Source: Candidatus Cloacimonadota bacterium (GTDB taxonomy: Bacteria; Cloacimonadota; Cloacimonadia; Cloacimonadales; TCS61). Taken from it: 7,268 bases of DNA. A program made the position numbers and the translations under genes. Under the pieces are notes generated by a model. It made no database searches and was not told the origin of the DNA. It worked only from the letters and a program-made list of their open reading frames with translations. This document shows, piece after piece, positions 5,785 through 7,268 of this stretch. Location of the stretch: NCBI GenBank assembly GCA_016931665.1, contig JAFGEH010000166.1, forward strand, positions 1 to 7,268, in the 5' to 3' direction. Within the stretch, counting starts at the first letter, position 1. Each line of letters opens with the position of its first letter.

Positions 5785-7092
5785 ATGAAGATTTTTTCTC
5801 TTATTACCCTGCTCGGATTGTCTCTGTTTCTGTCTGCTTCAGAACTTACTCTCCAGGATGCCCGGGCTCTCCTGTTATCCAATAATCTGGAACTGCAGGC
5901 GGCTGAAGCTTCGAGCCAGGCTTCCGCTAACAGCGAAACAGCTTCTCTTTACAACCTGTTTCCCCAGGCATCATTGACTAGTTCCTGTTCCCGTTCTGAA
6001 GCCGAAAATACCAGCCCGGATAACAGATACGGCTACGGCGTAAACATCTCCCAGAATATCTTTTCCGGAGGAAAATACTGGTTGAGCTACAAGATAGCGG
6101 GATTAAATTCCGATCTGGAAAAACAAAAATATCTGCAGACCAGGTTCAGGCTTCTGGCAGAATTGGAGAGTAATTTCTATAACCTGCTCAAAGCGGAAGA
6201 GATGCTCAAACTTGCCGAACTTAACAATAAAAGCGCTGTTGAATTGCAGAAGATCGCCCTGATCCGCTTCCAGGCAGATAATCTGGCAGAAGCTGATTAT
6301 CTGCAGTTCGAAAGTCAAAAAGCTAATCGGGAAATTGAACTCGTCCAGGCTCAAAACGAGTTGCTTATCCAGAGCAGGCAAATGCAGATGCTTCTCAGCC
6401 TGGAATATCTTCCGAAAGCTGTATCGCCGGAAATAAAAGACTGGCTGAATGAAATCGAAGAAATCTCCCGGCTTGATTTAAATGATATCTCTGCACTGAT
6501 CGAAGCGATGAATCTCTATCTGCAGAAGGTGAATCCGGAACTGGTTTCTACCAATATAGAGAAAGAGATAGCCGCAAAATCCAAACTGATCTCCCTCGGT
6601 GAATTTCTGCCCAAGCTCAGTCTGAACTGGTCCTGGAATAATAGTGCTGAAAATCTGGAAGATGATTTTAACGAGAGCAGACAGCTGAGCCTTAACTTTT
6701 CAATCCCCCTGTTACCAGCTGGTAGTAACCTGTACAACTACAAACAGAAGTGCCGGGAATTTGAATCTGTTTCGCTTTCCAATGCCAGTCAGCTCCTGGA
6801 AGCAGAGCTGGAAATGCAGCAGACTATTTATGCATTACTGACGAATGCAAGATCCTATAAGGCTGCCCAAATTTCCCTGACAGCTGCTCAACAGACTTAT
6901 GAACTTAACCAGGACAGATTCAAACGGGGAATAATCTCCTCAACCGATTTGCTTACTTCGGAAATCCAGTTTGTCTCAGCACAGCATAACCTCACTGAAA
7001 AACTCTATGATTTCCAGAACAATAAAACCGTCCTGAAACAGTTATTATTGATCGAAACTGACGAGAATCTCTGGCAGATATTCGAGCTTTAA
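5785..7092 (+). CDS. tolC: TolC-like outer-membrane efflux channel (OEP family)
   Basis: The 435-residue protein starts with a signal peptide (about residues 1-18, LFLSA before SELTLQDA). The mature protein shows the duplicated OEP layout. Repeat one (about 20-205) has LTLQDARALLLSNNLEL, a beta segment with YGVNISQNIFSGGKYW (84-99), and long coiled-coil helices. Repeat two (about 255-425) has FLPKLSLNWSW, LSLNFSIPLLPAGSNL (301-316) and the helix with DRFKRGIISSTDLLTSE (377-393). Channels of this kind trimerise to form an outer-membrane barrel with a periplasmic tunnel and dock on MacA/HlyD adaptors. No N-terminal lipobox cysteine is present, so it is TolC-like rather than an OprM/NodT-type lipoprotein. 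The gene follows the permease by 10 bp and completes the tripartite set. Length is close to family norm. Confidence 0.92.
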   Translation: MKIFSLITLLGLSLFLSASELTLQDARALLLSNNLELQAAEASSQASANSETASLYNLFPQASLTSSCSRSEAENTSPDNRYGYGVNISQNIFSGGKYWLSYKIAGLNSDLEKQKYLQTRFRLLAELESNFYNLLKAEEMLKLAELNNKSAVELQKIALIRFQADNLAEADYLQFESQKANREIELVQAQNELLIQSRQMQMLLSLEYLPKAVSPEIKDWLNEIEEISRLDLNDISALIEAMNLYLQKVNPELVSTNIEKEIAAKSKLISLGEFLPKLSLNWSWNNSAENLEDDFNESRQLSLNFSIPLLPAGSNLYNYKQKCREFESVSLSNASQLLEAELEMQQTIYALLTNARSYKAAQISLTAAQQTYELNQDRFKRGIISSTDLLTSEIQFVSAQHNLTEKLYDFQNNKTVLKQLLLIETDENLWQIFEL

Positions 7093-7135
7093 ATCCAATC
7101 GGAATCTAATGATCCCCAAATTAACAGAATAAATT

Positions 7136-7160
7136 TCAGGAATCTTATCCTTTCTCCTGA
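7136..7160 (+). other. Weak inverted repeat after the efflux operon
   Basis: TCAGGA (7136-7141) and TCCTGA (7155-7160) form a perfect 6-bp inverted repeat with a 13-nt loop, 43 bases after the tolC-like stop. An alternative fold pairs TTTCAG (7134-7139) with CTGAAA (7165-7170). The sequence after either stem has no real U-tract, so this is at best a weak terminator. No better terminator for the efflux operon is visible before the window ends. Confidence 0.25.
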
Positions 7161-7225
7161 CTTTCTGAAAAGAAAATCGCAGTAAAAACTTATTTATAAG
7201 TTGACCTTTAACTACTTATCTTTAA

Positions 7226-7246
7226 CTTGGACGACGATCGTCCAGG
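7226..7246. other. GC-rich hairpin or dyad in the distal non-coding region
   Basis: CTTGGACG (7226-7233) pairs with CGTCCAGG (7239-7246) through eight positions including one G-T wobble, leaving a 5-nt loop. The core GACGATCGTC (7232-7241 region) is also a self-complementary decamer. It is flanked by AT-rich DNA and followed by no U-tract on either strand, so it does not look like an intrinsic terminator. An operator or leader element for a gene beyond the window is possible but unproven. The preceding DNA holds another perfect dyad, ACTTAT-TT-ATAAGT (7188-7201). Confidence 0.35.
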
Positions 7247-7268
7247 GATTAAAAATTAAATCGGCTTC

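Noticed and set aside
1..7268. CRISPR arrays, tRNA/rRNA genes, insertion sequences, phage genes
   Set aside because: I saw no regularly spaced direct repeats, no tRNA-like cloverleaf, no rRNA motifs and no transposase or integrase coding sequence on either strand.

Overview
The window comes from a Gram-negative, moderately AT-rich bacterium. It starts with the last codons of what looks like kdsB (LPS Kdo activation) and carries a complete tripartite efflux operon ending in a TolC-type outer-membrane channel, so an outer membrane with LPS is implied. Separate ABC ATPase and FtsX-type permease genes, and a secreted CBM9/DOMON-like protein, recall lineages of the FCB type (for example Cloacimonadota or Bacteroidota relatives). 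That placement is an inference from style, not from a marker gene.

Layout: (1) 2-94, the 3' end of a KdsB-like gene. (2) 95-379, an intergenic stretch with an imperfect palindrome (178-222), followed by an ECF-type promoter (GGAACC-17-GTCTAA, 320-348). (3) 380-1649, three overlapping genes: a membrane-anchored Spy/CpxP/CnrX-like periplasmic protein, an ECF sigma factor and a 94-residue single-pass membrane protein that is probably the anti-sigma factor. (4) 1672-1706, a clear intrinsic terminator whose 3' arm also supplies the -35 of a second ECF-type promoter (GGAACC-17-GTCTTA, 1694-1722). (5) 1750-7092, a tight five-gene operon: a secreted CBM9/DOMON-like protein with a Gly-rich segment, a MacA-like membrane fusion protein, a MacB/LolD-like ATPase, a MacB-type FtsX permease and a TolC-like channel. 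(6) 7093-7268, a non-coding tail with small inverted repeats.

How it fits together: the three regulatory genes resemble the cnrYXH metal-responsive system in size, topology and family make-up (about 95-residue single-pass anti-sigma, anchored Spy-fold sensor, ECF sigma), but in a different gene order. The two promoters share the same -35 hexamer, the same 17-bp spacer and nearly the same -10, and they lie just before the regulatory operon and just before the efflux operon. The simplest model is that the periplasmic sensor releases the ECF sigma from its membrane anti-sigma, and the sigma then activates its own operon and the MacAB-TolC-like exporter with its secreted companion protein. The signal and the exported substrate cannot be read from the sequence. 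The least familiar parts are the pairing of a Cnr-like switch with an ABC-type (not RND-type) exporter, and the secreted protein at the head of the operon.
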